Assembly: GCA_003993805.1 (NCBI GenBank)
Contig: RSEF01000020.1
Coordinates: 3,332,898-3,396,897, forward strand
DNA length: 64,000 nt
Direction: 5' to 3'
Source: Himantopus leucocephalus
Taxonomy: Eukaryota; Chordata; Aves; Charadriiformes; Recurvirostridae
Part shown: positions 1-12,065 of the stretch, piece by piece
Layout: each line of letters begins with the position of its first letter
Position numbering within the stretch: the first letter of the stretch is position 1
Made by a program: the position numbers and the translations under genes
Notes under the pieces: generated by a model
What the model was told of the DNA's origin: nothing
The model's database searches: none
Seen by the model: the letters and a program-made list of their open reading frames with translations, nothing else

Positions 1-967
1 GTAATGGTTCTAAATGTTTCATTGTTAGTTCTATTCAAACATAATTTTGCGCAGTGCAACCAGATGACCACAAAATCCCATCATTTGAGATGTAATGTTC
101 ACTGTAATAATAGCTACATCATGTAACTTGTGACAGTGATGGTCCTAGCTGTCATATTAGGAGAGACACAGCAATGTGACAGGGACTGGGTTTTTATTCT
201 GGTAAAAGAAAAAGCTGAAAAAAAACATGTGTCGTGAATTCACATCACTTGAGTAATTTCACAGAATTACCAGAGAGAAAATTAACCCATTCAGACCTAG
301 AAAAGAGGTATTTGAAGTAAGAAGCGTATTTGACACGTCAAGACACCTACCTAGACCTCGGAGAATCTAAAATACCGGTTAAATTCTGAAGTATAGGTAT
401 CATGTCCAAAAAGGAGTTTGATTATGGAATGAACTTCCAGAGGAAAATGGACAAAGCCAAAGTCTGACCAATTTAGGAAATTGCTGTAGCTCCATCCTCT
501 TATGCAGCACTGTAGAAAAATGAAATTTGCTTTCAACCACACTGGCTATAAGCACACGTGGACTCATTTCATGTGGGATTCTGCGTACACCAAAATGACA
601 AGAACCAGAAACCCCACAGGGCCTTAGAGTTCGCTAATCTACTTTACATTTCAGATGTTCTGATACCATGGTGATGGACAACAGTAGAAAGACCTAAAAT
701 AGAGTATAAGTGTTTTCAACAGCTTTCTCTTACTAAGTGCACTTCATACTATCATGAGAAAGTCCTGTTGATTTTTTTTCCTCTTTCTCCCACTTCAAAT
801 AAATTGTCTAGTACCTAAAAGGTCATTTTGAAGAACTTTGCTTTTCTATAAATTACTGGATTTTGTAAAAACACTGAATATAAGTGACAATCTCTTGTCT
901 GTCTGTATTTAGGATCTTACTTTTAGACTCCTAAGAGAGAGCCTTTAACAATTTTCTCAAAAGGAAT
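1..967. other. unique noncoding sequence
   Basis: No repeat family, RNA gene or credible exon was recognised. All six frames are broken by frequent stops; the only notable minus-strand frame (351-542) has no domain. Base composition is AT-rich and ordinary for avian intron or intergenic DNA. Confidence 0.6.
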
Positions 968-993
968 GGGGTGAGGGAGAGAAAGGGAGGGGG
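968..993 (+). other. putative G-quadruplex motif
   Basis: Four G-runs of 4, 3, 3 and 5 bases lie at 968-971, 975-977, 985-987 and 989-993, separated by loops of 3, 7 and 1 bases. This fits the standard four-run G-quadruplex pattern on the plus strand. It lies in a purine-rich stretch and may simply be low-complexity DNA. Confidence 0.5.
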
Positions 994-3359
994 AGGATAC
1001 TGTACCGCATTTTCTTTCTGCATTTTCTGTGTATCTTGGACAAGAAAGGAATGAATATCCCAGAATAATTAGTGTAATGATAATAAAGAAGGCTGTGAAA
1101 AGCCTTATCTTCTAAAAAACGTGTTTGTTGTTTCTCTCTGCAGGGTGTTGTAAATGGCATCCAGTCTGGTGTGCGTGCAGCTTTTTGATAGAGTTGCATT
1201 TGAATAGAAAGCGGCAAGTTTTGTGGGATTTTACTTATGTTCTAATAACTCTTTTTTCCTTGTCTTCTGGAGCTAATCTTATGCCTGACTTCAATAATTT
1301 TGAAGGTATTTGAGATTTGTATGTTACTTGATGGGGCTCAGTTTATTAACGCTTCTGTCTACTTAAATCTGCTGCATGATCCCAGCAGCGACAAACTGGC
1401 AACCACCATTATTGCCGATAATTGAGAAGTGACACTGCACATATAGGGCTGGCTCTTAACCTGCTCCAGACATTGGAGCCTCTGTACAGAACAGTGGGGA
1501 TTTTAAAGGCTAAATTTAAAGTCAAAACTTAACACTATCTGTTAAAGTGGTATTCTGTGCGTGTAGGATGTGCTAAGCCTCTTTCATTTCTTTTCATACC
1601 TTTCTCTTACCTATTTTCCCTTTACCTGTCAATTTTCCTCTCTGTGCTCTAGATGACTTTCCCTTCCTTTGGTGCTGCTGTGATGCTCAATGGCCCATTC
1701 TGATGCAATATTTAGGTGCCTCCTGGCTGTGGTTTAAAAGTTGCTTTAACGTTTTCTGCACTAAAGTAGATTTTTCTTATAGCCCAACATTTCTCAGTTC
1801 TTAGCTCCTTAGGCTCCTGTAGTTAAAACTTCCAGAGCCGTACCAAAGCCCCAGATCTCAGTGGCTCATATCCCATTTTCAGCGCCAGGTATTTTTATCC
1901 GGTAGTATCTCGTCTTTTTGCATCATTCAGTGGTGTTGGTACTAGTTCCTTCTTATTTTTCAATGTTAAAAGGCACTAGGAGGCAGATGAGCATTTATAT
2001 AGAACACTTGCTATATTACTTTTTTGTGTGCGTAAAAGAGTGATGTGAGATTTGGGCTGAGTGTGAGGCAGGCATTTAAAACTGCACTGGGAGGAGAAGT
2101 TGAAAAGACTCTGAGAAAGCAGGAGGATCATTTCTTTTGCTTCTGTTTAACATCTAGCAAATGTCCTTGGTTTTCCGTCTCCTGCTGAGGTCCAGGAAAG
2201 TGTAGAACGAGAGCTCTCAATGCCTACTCGAGATTATTCCGTTTCAGATCTTACTGAAGCACTGCATAAATTGCTCCTAAGAAAGCACAGGATCACTTGA
2301 CCTTTTAGACGCTTGCAGTGACTGCATTGTCATCCACTCTTCATTATAATACCATTTTCAATGCTATGAAGCTTGTAGTTATGATCTGCTGCTCCACCAT
2401 TTGGGGCAGTGCCCTACTTGCTTTCAGGCCTGTCAGTCTTGGCAGGCGAGGGGAAATCTCTGGGGAAATACTGGGGCTTGGACTTTAATAGACTGATCTG
2501 CACCGTGATGGAGTCTTTGCATTGCTTTCCAGGGACTTTGCTTCAGGCCTTCCACTGATGCAATTTGCGATTTTTAGAAAGTGGGGGATCTGTATGAATT
2601 ACAGTTTGCATTTCTTTCTGGCACGCACCCATTCGCAGGGTCCCATAACCATGGCAATAAAGTGCCAGTTATGGATTTATCCATGCCAAACCAGGCAAGG
2701 TTGGGGTGTATCAATAACCCATTTTTTACAGAAAAGGAGGTGAGAAAGATTAAATGATTTCTTCTGATTAACGCGTACAGGATAAAGCGCTGCTGGAAAA
2801 GGCAGCTCAGCTGATGTTGATGACGAGTTCATCGCTGCTCAAAGGTGTGGTCCTTCCCCATCCTTTCTCTCCTTCTGGTGAGGCCTCAGCCCTGCTAAAC
2901 CCTTGAGAAGCCCCCTGAGCTTTCTGAGCAGCAGAACAGCGTTATTTTTCCTTGGTTAGCTTTATGCAGCAAAGGGAGCTGCAGGATGAGGGGAGGGTTG
3001 AATGAGAATGGGCAGGTACGTGGGCAGGGGATGGCCATGGAGGGCGTAACCACTTTTTCCAGTGGCAGCAAGCGCTTAGAGTGGGCCAAGCCACAGCTGT
3101 GCCACACTGCCAGCATCAAGAAATGAACAGTCTTCTCCTATTCCCTGTCTTTCCCAAAATTCAGACAGAAAGAATTGCTTTATGGAAGGTACCTGGCTTG
3201 GGTGAAGAAATAGGTCAGTACCGCGACCCAGCTCTTTCTCCACCGTGGCATCTTGTGATACGTGAAGTGTCACGCAAAAGCCTCATTAGCTGCTGTCTTG
3301 ACTTGTTCCTTGAATTGCTATGCTGCCTGCGGAGTAATTGCTATTTACCGCCGGTGGAG
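994..3359. other. unique noncoding sequence
   Basis: I see no recognisable repeat, gene or RNA here. Open frames are short and have no recognisable motifs. The stretch 1560-1660 is pyrimidine-rich. Confidence 0.55.
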
Positions 3360-3570
3360 CAGCCCCTCTCTCTACGCTGTTGCTCACGAGGTCACTCAGA
3401 CCCTCGGGAACCCACGCGGCTGGGTTGGCGTGAGGCACGAGCACCCGGGTGCCTGCAGCCCCCCTGTCCTCCCCTGCTCCTCTCCCACCTCGCACCCAAC
3501 CACAGCAGCACAGGGCAACCCACCCAGCACGCACACCGCCCCCCGGCTCCTCTCCCTTTGCTCCCCAGGG
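3360..3570. other. GC-rich, C-rich patch
   Basis: This stretch is clearly richer in G+C than its surroundings and contains scattered CpGs plus C-rich runs on the plus strand. Overlapping open frames of 74-175 codons occur in several frames at once. That is expected where GC content lowers stop-codon frequency, so they are not evidence for a gene. It could be a decayed CpG island or an unannotated exon; no splice-bounded reading frame was recognised. Confidence 0.35.
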
Positions 3571-3905
3571 TGCGAGACAGCCCGTCTTTCTGGCGGTACA
3601 TTTCATGAGATGGCATATTTGTAATCGATTGATTCTACACTGGAAGCACACCCATCATTCTTGGCAACATATGGCAACTAATCTGTCCTTAAGCAGTTAA
3701 TTAGGCACCATTTGTATGCACATGTCGCCCTTTGCGCGCTGAAGCGGCTGCGGTTCCTGTAGGAAGCTGTTTGTTCGGGGCTGTCTTTCTCCTTCCTTTG
3801 CGTGGGGAAAAAGAGGNGCTGGAATAAGAGAGTGATGCGGTCTTCAGGGCGCTGGGCGCAGGTTGAGGCGAGCAGGGGCTCAGCTTTTGGCTGTCTGTGA
3901 TTACA

Positions 3906-3979
3906 GGGGTAACAGTGAATTTGGCAGGAATTGCCCTCCCCANGGGGTAACAGTGAATACGGCAGGAATTGCCCTCCCC
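3906..3979 (+). repeat. short direct duplication across a single N
   Basis: A 36-bp unit at 3906-3941 is repeated at 3944-3979 with two adjacent mismatches. One base and a single N at 3943 separate the copies. The arrangement matches five other N-flanked duplications in the window and most likely reflects an unresolved contig join. A true tandem duplication is possible. Confidence 0.7.
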
Positions 3980-6900
3980 GCGCACTGAGGAGGGGCAGGA
4001 ATGAGGTGCCTTGGCAGAAGTGGTCAGGAAAACTTATTCAGAAGGTACTCGTATCTTAAATGCAATTTGCTAGCCAGCGTTATTAATTTCTAGATTTAAG
4101 AGCACTAATCTATTGTACTTAAAAGATGTTTGTGCCTGGTCTTAAAAAAAAGGGGGGAAAAAAGTTCACACAGTGAATGGTAACTGCATTTGTTTTACTT
4201 CCCCGTATTAGTTTACTGCTCACATTGCTGAGCATCATCCAGAGTAGTATGTGAAGCCATTTTATAGAGAGAGAAATAGGTATTGCTGCAGACTGCGGGA
4301 GTCTGAAAACTTTTAAAAAAAAAAAAACCAAGAAAAGGGGGAAAAAAATTGAGCCATCCATTACAGGTGGCAGACTGTGTGACACAGGAGTTACAATACC
4401 CTTCACCTATTGTTATCATTTATTGTTTTGTATTACAGTCATTTCTGCAACCCCCGAATCAGAGCTCTTTTTATGTTAGGCACTCTCCGGACCATCCCAC
4501 GAACACGGTCCTCATAATCGATATCAAAGGCCATGGAAGTTTGGGACTGGAATTGTTCTTGCCTTTCTGTCCTGAACGGGGAGGTACAGCAAGTGTAAAT
4601 TAAGCTCTAGGGGTAAAAACGGGGTCTGGATTCTTGAATGTCAGATCCAGTGCTGCAGCTAAAAGGTATCTTTCTTCCCTCGCTGAATTTCTAGTTTAGT
4701 ATCTTGTGTCTGACATCTGGATGGCATTCTAACAACTTCAGAGGGAAAAATGTGTAATGGACAATCAATAAACTCTTTGTTGGGGAAATTTTCTCCTACC
4801 AGAGTGATAGAATCAGGAACTGAAAAGGCACGGGAAGACATTTCAGAGCTGTTCATCAATTATCACTGCTATTTAGTTTCTTGAAATTGGAGTGGAAAAC
4901 TCGGTGCCTGAGTTGGTTTGAAGACACAGAAAGTGCGTGTTGTTCCATTACCTCCAACTTTGGTAAACTCCTTGTAAGTCTATGACAAATTACTAATCAG
5001 ACTGCAATTTTTCATACCTGTCTTGTCTCTATTTTGCTGTGCCTTGGTGTGATTACTGCATATTCTATCTCACAGCATCTTGTAAATGACATATCAGCCG
5101 TATTGAACGTGGTGTTCCCTCCGGCATTTGATGAGCTGAGTCCGGCCTTGGGTGTTTGCGTGCGGCTGAGTTGAGCACGTGCGCGGGAGGGCTGAGCTCT
5201 CCCTGCTCCCACGGTGCAGGAGGCAGATGGCTGAAGTTCAGGCTCATCGCTAAAAGGCTCTGAACCCCCCCCCGCGGAAGTTGGAATTTCCCCATTCATA
5301 ACAGCAGTTGTGTAGTGCCTCAAATAGCTTCAGACTTTCCTCTAGTGTTTACTGTCTTCTATTAAGTTTAATGTCCTTTTCCTTTAGAAGCAAGTATAAA
5401 TGCACTAACTACAAATAACACATAGCAAAAGCAATGTTGTAACATGACTGGTTTGCTTAATCTGTCCTCAAGCAACACTTTGCCCCATCACCAGCCTCGT
5501 TAACCCAATCTAATTTTTATTTCTTTCCCACTGTGATGTCTTTTTTGTTGTATACGGCTGATAAATTCCATTCTTTCAGTGTAATACATCACAGATTTCT
5601 GTATGAGTTCTTCAGGATCCTTCTGAGGAACGCCTGAGACCCAAGGTGCAGCAAGAGCAGGGGCAGCCGTGCGAGGGCTTTTCATGATTATTACTCCATT
5701 GCTACTCACGAGCCCCACCTGGATCCGGGTCCTGTTGCATTGGGTACAATACACATGTGACAGGAGGGCATTGCCCCCTTCTGTGAAGCCTTTACAGACT
5801 TTTACCCCAAGAGGGTTAAAGTTTAGTGGAAGATAAATTGATGGGAAATCCACCAAGGCCAATTGCTTCACCAAGTTTTTAGAAGAGTGGGTTACAAATA
5901 CTAAGAGAAAAAGCAGCAAGCAACAAACCAACATCACAAGGTGCCTTCATGTACCAGGGACAGATAAATGAGATAGAAAGCTTTTTTTTTTTCTTCTTTA
6001 ACAGCCGACATTGCAGTGTCTCCTGGCTGCTGTGGGAGCAGCTGACTTACTGCACCAGTTAACAAATGGGACAGGTTTGCTGCCTTCCAGAGATGCGGGT
6101 GTGCAGGCATAGCCCCAGGGCTGTTCGCTGTAACCGGCTCTCTGCTCTCCATCACGTTTATGCCATTCCAGAGCAAAGAGGGCCTGTGTGGGACAAATGG
6201 ATGATGCCAACGGCAAACAGTTTACTGCTTTGGCTGACTTGCCCTTGGGAGTCTGAAGGGATGGGAGCGTTGTGATGTTGGCTGTGGGAATAAAGCCTTA
6301 GAAAGTGAGAGGTGGCAAAAAGGCAGGTATGCAAGGAGCAGAAGGTCCTTGAGGCCACAGAGAACAGCACAAAATGAAGAAACCCTCAGTCATGGTAGGA
6401 GTCACAGCACAAAGGAGACTGAGTGATTAAATAAGTCTTGTTTGCCACACTCCTGCAGGGATGAAGACGTGTTTGAAGGCGTTCTGAAGTAACCCAGCCC
6501 CCCAGTGAAGGAAACAGTCAGATGGGATTAACGTAGTGATGGCTATTTGTATGCCAAAGTGACACAAGGATGAAGCTAAAAGGCCAGAAGCTCGAGAGAG
6601 AAGTGGACTTCGTGTGTCGGCTGGGAGAAAAAGAAAAGTGAGAAAGAAGAAAGGAGGGAAAAGGTGGCAGGGGCAAGGGAGTTGAGAGGTTGCTACAACT
6701 TGAAAAAGGCATTAGAAGTACTACTACATTAAATGAAGGAGGGCATCAAGGGGAAATATTTTGCTTTTTCAGAAGTTTTGAAGGAACTGCACTAATAAAG
6801 TAAAGTGAGCACACAAGGTCAAGGAGGCCAAAAATGAGCAATGAGACAGATTTACTGTTCTGACAGATACACGGCTCTCCACCTGCCATGGCCCAGATGT

Positions 6901-8162
6901 GGGACAAAGACCTGAAGTAAGAGACATAAGATAAATAGCTGTGCAGGAAGGCTTTAAATTACAAGGGATCAATTTCTCTGACATAAATAAAGTTTCTTTA
7001 ACCTCATTTCCCCCATGAGTCAGCATTTCCAGCTGGAAATGATTTACACACACAAAAAAGAGATATTAGAGACATGACTGTGAGCGGAGAATGTAAATTT
7101 AAGAAAATCAGTACTTAGCTGGGAAGGATGGAATAAGACGCAACAATTGTGTAATTAAACGTGACTATATAGTCATTAGCCTGTGAGCAGGGCAAAATTC
7201 ACAATGCGTTGTCCCCCAAATTTATGGTTCTAAACTTCCTGACTTCAAGGAGAGTCTTTGCTCATTCTGCTTCTATTAAAGGTAAGATATGTTTTAAGCC
7301 ATGCTCTCAAGGGACTGGACTTTCCCAGGCTCATACAGATCTACCCTCCTTCGCAGAAGTGTGGAATGATGACTCTTGCCTATTAACCCGTGAACTTGGC
7401 ATGAGCAGGGACTGACCTCCGCTGTGCTACCACTTAAGTTATCCAATTTTGTCTCATTTGCACACATAATTTGTTGCCAAGGTGACATTATTGAGTGCTC
7501 ATGATGATGAGGACATGTTACTGAGGGCAAGGGAAAAAGAGTAAACATGGGCTGGAAATCTGAGCCTGGAGCTAAGGTAGGTTGAAAGGACAGTGAAACA
7601 CAAACCAAAGATGGCTGTAGGGTAGGGCTTCTTTGGTCACTGGTTGAGGTGCCTGTAGGTCATAAATCCATGTTTGTCACACTGCTTGTATGATACCCAC
7701 AGCCTGTTTTTAGAAACCTTGCTAGAGGTTTGTTTAGGATTTTGTTTTGTTTGTTTTTGCCATGTAGGTTTTGGGTTTGTTTTGTTGTTGTTGTATTTTT
7801 CCTTGCTTGTTTTTATTCTTCAAAACTGAAAAAGGACTGATGCAGCTCCCCCAGGCCACTGACTGTCCCAGGACCAGTTCAGACTGAGTGTGTAATCAAA
7901 TTGTTTTGTATAATACTTGTACTCTAAGATATCTTTTACTTAATATTGCACCCGTAAAAGCCTTGACTATTTTGGGTAATCCTTACACCTAACCAACTTT
8001 CTCACCTTTGTACTTATACATCCCCCCATAACCTGGTCTGGAAATGCTTTCAGCAGCAGTGCTACTCTCCGCTGCTCCGACAGTCCTGGGGAGCCAGAGG
8101 CTGCAGACACCTGAGTGTGGCTGCGGTGGCAGCATCTCTTATTCGTGTATTGAGCAGGAATC
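3980..8162. other. unique noncoding sequence
   Basis: No interspersed repeat was recognised with confidence. A-rich stretches occur around 4312-4350. A T/G-rich low-complexity tract lies at about 7737-7815. The frame at 5500-5937 on the minus strand (145 codons) begins with a hydrophobic, signal-peptide-like stretch, but has no recognised homolog and no visible promoter; I do not call it a gene. Confidence 0.55.
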
Positions 8163-8194
8163 TTTTAATATTTTAATATTTTAATATTTTAATA
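8163..8194 (+). repeat. four-copy 8-bp tandem repeat
   Basis: The unit TTTTAATA occurs four times in succession without a mismatch. It is a simple microsatellite with very high A+T content, so length variation between individuals would be expected. Confidence 0.9.
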
Positions 8195-9439
8195 GTCTTT
8201 AGAAACCAAAAAACATCTTTCAGCCTCAATGGTCCCAAGTGACAGAAAGCTTCAGAGAAATTTCTGCTCACGTGCTGCCGTGATTGGGAATGGCGGGAGG
8301 TCAAGACAAGCAAACAGGACATGGAGAAGCTCGTAGGAACTGCTGGGCTTGAACCTCCCAGTGCGGTCTCAAGGTCAGAAATCACAGCTGCTTCTCACGA
8401 CTTGTGCTCGCGGCCCTGGTAAGTCCCAGGCACTTCTTCTGGGCAAGCGGTCTCCTGGAAGGGGGAAAAAGGAGGGGACAAGGACCAGAAAGGCTAAGAT
8501 TGGCCTGCCATTTTTGTATTACTTTGAGCTATGAAAATGAATGGGGGAAAAGGCCTATTTTAAAATGCTGAAATAAGTCCCAATAATTTTCTATGTTTCT
8601 CTTCATTTTACAACATTAGCTGTGAGTACTTTTAATGAGTCTTTTTATGAAAACCTATTTTGGTGTGGGGGGAAGTTATTAAGCCTCCCACAAAGGGATT
8701 TTACGGTTTTAATTATAAACAGGTAATGGAGTCTATGTAAAAATTACCTTTTGACTTTGCAATAAAACCCATTTCCCCCAAGGTAGGAACTCCATAAAGA
8801 GCGAATTACACGGCAAGGGAATGGAGAAGTCAGCTCACAAGGTGCCTACACAACAGCAGCTTTCGAGAAGCCCTAGGGATGCATTGACCTTAGCCTGCGC
8901 GTCTGTCTGTCTGCTGCAGGCCAGGGAAACCGCAGAGGGCAACGCAAGGTTGCAGGGTGGCCCAGACTGTGTCACTGCCCCGCGTTAGAGCAGCCTCAGG
9001 GCTTCTTTAACTTTGTTAATGATCACGTATGGACCACCCAAAAACCACAGCGGGAGACTGATGCGTGCAGTGGAGGGATGTAATAGCTCAGCTGCTTTCC
9101 TTTGAGCTGCACAGTGANTCCAGCCTGGCTTTCTCGCTGGGCTTTGCCCACTCTGCAGCAGGAATCGCTTGCATCTCAACCATGGAGAAAGCCCCTGTTT
9201 TGGAAAAGCATTCTCTTTCAGTGGTTTTCTTCACAAAGAAGTAAGACTTTTCTGCTAGCCATGTTGGGGAGAGGTTGGTCAAGGTCTGAGCTGTCAGTAC
9301 GGCTAAGGGCAGTAGCTACGGCCACCCGTTTCCCTATCTTGGAGGGAAAACAGTGTTTTGCCTCCTGATGTGAAATGCACGTATTTCTGATTATGAGAGG
9401 AGGCATTTTGTTGGCACTGAGACCCTGTGCTGGCATTCA
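8195..9439. other. unique noncoding sequence
   Basis: No repeat or gene was recognised. A single N at 9118 has no duplicated flanks, so it could be an ambiguous base rather than a failed join. Confidence 0.5.
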
Positions 9440-9530
9440 GCGCTGAGCTCAGCTGTGCTGGTTCTGCAGACTTCTTATGACCTTGAGTAAGTCACTAAAT
9501 TTTCCTTTGCCTCCTCATTTCTCCCCTCTT
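9440..9530 (+). repeat. MIR-like SINE remnant
   Basis: The central part resembles the MIR core region: a 'tgaccttgagtaagtcact' stretch at about 9478-9496, followed by a pyrimidine-rich 'tttgcctcctcattt' segment. In MIR these correspond to the conserved 'gaccttgggcaagtcac' and 'cctcagtttcctcat' blocks. Divergence is high, as expected for a repeat of early amniote age. Confidence 0.6.
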
Positions 9531-9540
9531 CCTTCCTGTC

Positions 9541-12004
9541 CACAAGGAGGTCAAGTCTTTGATGAACGGGTTGTCTTTTAGCATAAGGTCAAGTGATCCA
9601 AAGAGACTGAGTTACTGTGACTTAATGAGTTAATTACGTCACTTGTCTGTCAGCAAGAGCTGACTGTACGTGTGCTCTTGGCTGGCTCCTGCTAGGAAAT
9701 ACAGCACGTTGTTTTAAAACACTATAAATAGAGTTACTCCAGCCAAGAGTCTGCTGCATTCGAAATTAGGAAATAAAGAAAGGTTCCTGAAAGCAAAGAC
9801 TCTGAAATAAAAACATTTATAGAAAACATGAAACCTCTTTTTTCAGAGCGCGACCCTGTTGTCCAAACATGCTCACGTCCCCCTTGCAGCAGAGATCAGC
9901 GAGGCAACAGCAGGACCTTGTCTTGCAGGACGACATCTCTGTGGGCACATCAGGTAAGTTGTGCTCCTGGGCCAGCTGTGCACGAGCAGCAAAACTAGCA
10001 ATTCCGCAATAAAACCAGGCAAGTGGCTGGAAACCAGCCGAGTGGTGACCTTTTCAGAGAGACGAGCCAGCACTGTGCCGATGGGCTGTTGGCAGCGCTG
10101 GCTGGCAGGGAGCAGCGGTGTCACCCACGGCCACCATGTGAGTGGCACCGTTGCAAGACCTCAGGCTCCTTCCAGGCCTCTGGGTGTTCCTGTAATGCTC
10201 TAGTCCAGACCAGCTATCTATGCCACCAACTAGAAGTGGCTACTTATTGACTAAGTTAAATACACAGTTGGTCAATATAAGTTTTAATTGCTGCCTTTGA
10301 GCTGGGAGGCTGAGAAAGAGGTGAAGAGGAAAAAAGCACAGCACCGGAGACTGTAATTTGCAGTCTTTTAGCTCTCCCTGTATATCATTTATAAGGATAT
10401 ATAGACTGTTATGGCTCATCTGTATCCCTCTAATCATTAATGAGGTGCCTTTCATGCCCTAAAGTTAAAGTCGTAAAAGTAAAGTGTGTTTTCTACTGCA
10501 GGTCCATTTTAGTTCTTTATACAAATGTCCTAGTGCCCTTTATAATGTATTTGCTATAAATCTTGACAGCATTATTTGTTTTGTTTTTCTATCTAAATGC
10601 AGTGTTGAGTGGAAACAGCCTCATTATCTCCCGGTTTCTAAAAAGAATTTGCTGTCTTTGAAAGGTGCTATATTAACAGCCCTAGAGATAGAAATCCCTG
10701 TACGTACAGAAGAGGCACAGCACAGGCAGGCGAATCGAGCCTCCCCCTTCCTTGCTGTTGTGCTTTAAGTGATGAATGAGCGGTACTTCACTTATCTGTC
10801 CCGGAGTTGTGGGTTCAGCAGCAAGCAGGCTCATCCACATCTTGTCTTTTCCCTTGCTAAATACGGTGCCAGACGAAAGATTTTACCAAATCTAGGGAAA
10901 CAAAAATTTGCTTTTTTATAAACTAGGTTTCCTCTTTTTTGACTTTGAGACAGCTTGTAACAAGCTGAGCCCTGTTCTCTTTTTTGTAATAAACATATTG
11001 ATCACAGTCGTATCTGACAGTTAACTGCGTCCCCACTCTAGTAGACTCTTGGATTTTTTGAGGTCTCACTGTAATGGTGTTTTTTTGGCTGTTTCTGATG
11101 CTTCTTTACTGTCCTGCTTTTTGGTTTTAAACTCTCCAGCAAGCTACAATCCCACCAGTCAGCATCCATAACCCTGCTGCAATGTCAAGGAAACCCTCGG
11201 GGTCGCAGTCTCCCGTTTGGGGAGCAGCCAGCCGGCGCGGCTGTGGCATGGGTGGTGCTTCAGTCGGCTGACGTTTCACTACAACTGTCTTAAGTCAGGG
11301 TGTACAATTTGGTTTCAGGGAGGTTTAACTCAACTTACATCAGTATTTTAAACAGCACAAGGAAAGAAAGGTTGGTTACCCAAGATTCAAGTGCCACATT
11401 GAGGTCTGTAACCTTTTGCCATACCTTTCCTCCCTTTTTGAGCAGGCTCTCGTTAATACGTTGTCAGCCCTGACTCCTCTGGATAGCAGGGACAACGAGG
11501 CAGCCCTGTACACCCCCGGTGATGCCTCACGAGATAATGAAGCAGAACAGTTCACTGAGAAACTCCGTTGGGAAGGAGGTGGACATGCAGTCGCTTTTCA
11601 TATCCCAGATTTCTTCATAAAAAAACCTTTGTTTCCTGGTGAGAAAAGGAATCTGCTACCAAAAAAAAGTGTTAGTGAGAGAACGGGAAAACAGAGAGTA
11701 ATCAGTAGATGGGGTTTAAGGAATTTGAGACCATTTTTACTTTCTCCACTGCTAAAACCTGCCTGTCTCCAAGACAGGAGTGGCTCTGTCAGCCCAGCTG
11801 CATCTTCACAGCACGATAAGGACTGCTTTAAGCCCCAGAGCCTCCATAAAGCCTTTACAGAATTGCTTATGGTTGTCTATTCAGATGGAGCCGATAGCTA
11901 ATCTCCTTCCTGCACATACCCACATGCGCGCACACACATACACACGGCCTCTTTCATGATCCTCCACTTCTTCGGAGACCCTTCATAAGTGCGTTTCAGG
12001 TGTC
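9541..12004. other. unique noncoding sequence
   Basis: No repeat or gene was recognised. TTACGTCA, a CRE/ATF-like site, overlaps a TAATTA core at 9631-9641, which could be a regulatory element but is short enough to occur by chance. The 161-codon plus-strand frame at 11416-11901 has no recognisable domain. Confidence 0.5.
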
Positions 12005-12065
12005 ATTCAAACTCCTTTGAAACCAAGGAGGGCCTTTCTTTTGGCTTCAGTGGGCTTTGGCTGTG
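12005..12065. repeat. ancient amniote repeat fragment of unassigned family
   Basis: The stretch carries a 'ggcttcagtgggctttgg' motif preceded by a diverged inverted version of the same core. From memory, 'ttgacttcaatgggctttgg' is part of a common amniote interspersed repeat, but I cannot assign it to a named family. Related motifs occur at about 24.3, 30.4, 45.9, 52.5, 60.4 and 62.4 kb. Confidence 0.45.

Noticed and set aside
3817..3817. Isolated single N, checked for flanking duplication
   Set aside because: No repeated sequence on either side; probably an ambiguous base or a clean join. The same holds for the N at 9118, and for 16025, which borders a poly-T run.
9631..9641. TAATTA plus TTACGTCA as a regulatory element
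   Set aside because: The motifs are too short to be informative without conservation or chromatin data.
11416..11901. 161-codon plus-strand open frame
   Set aside because: No domain, no promoter or splice context recognised.
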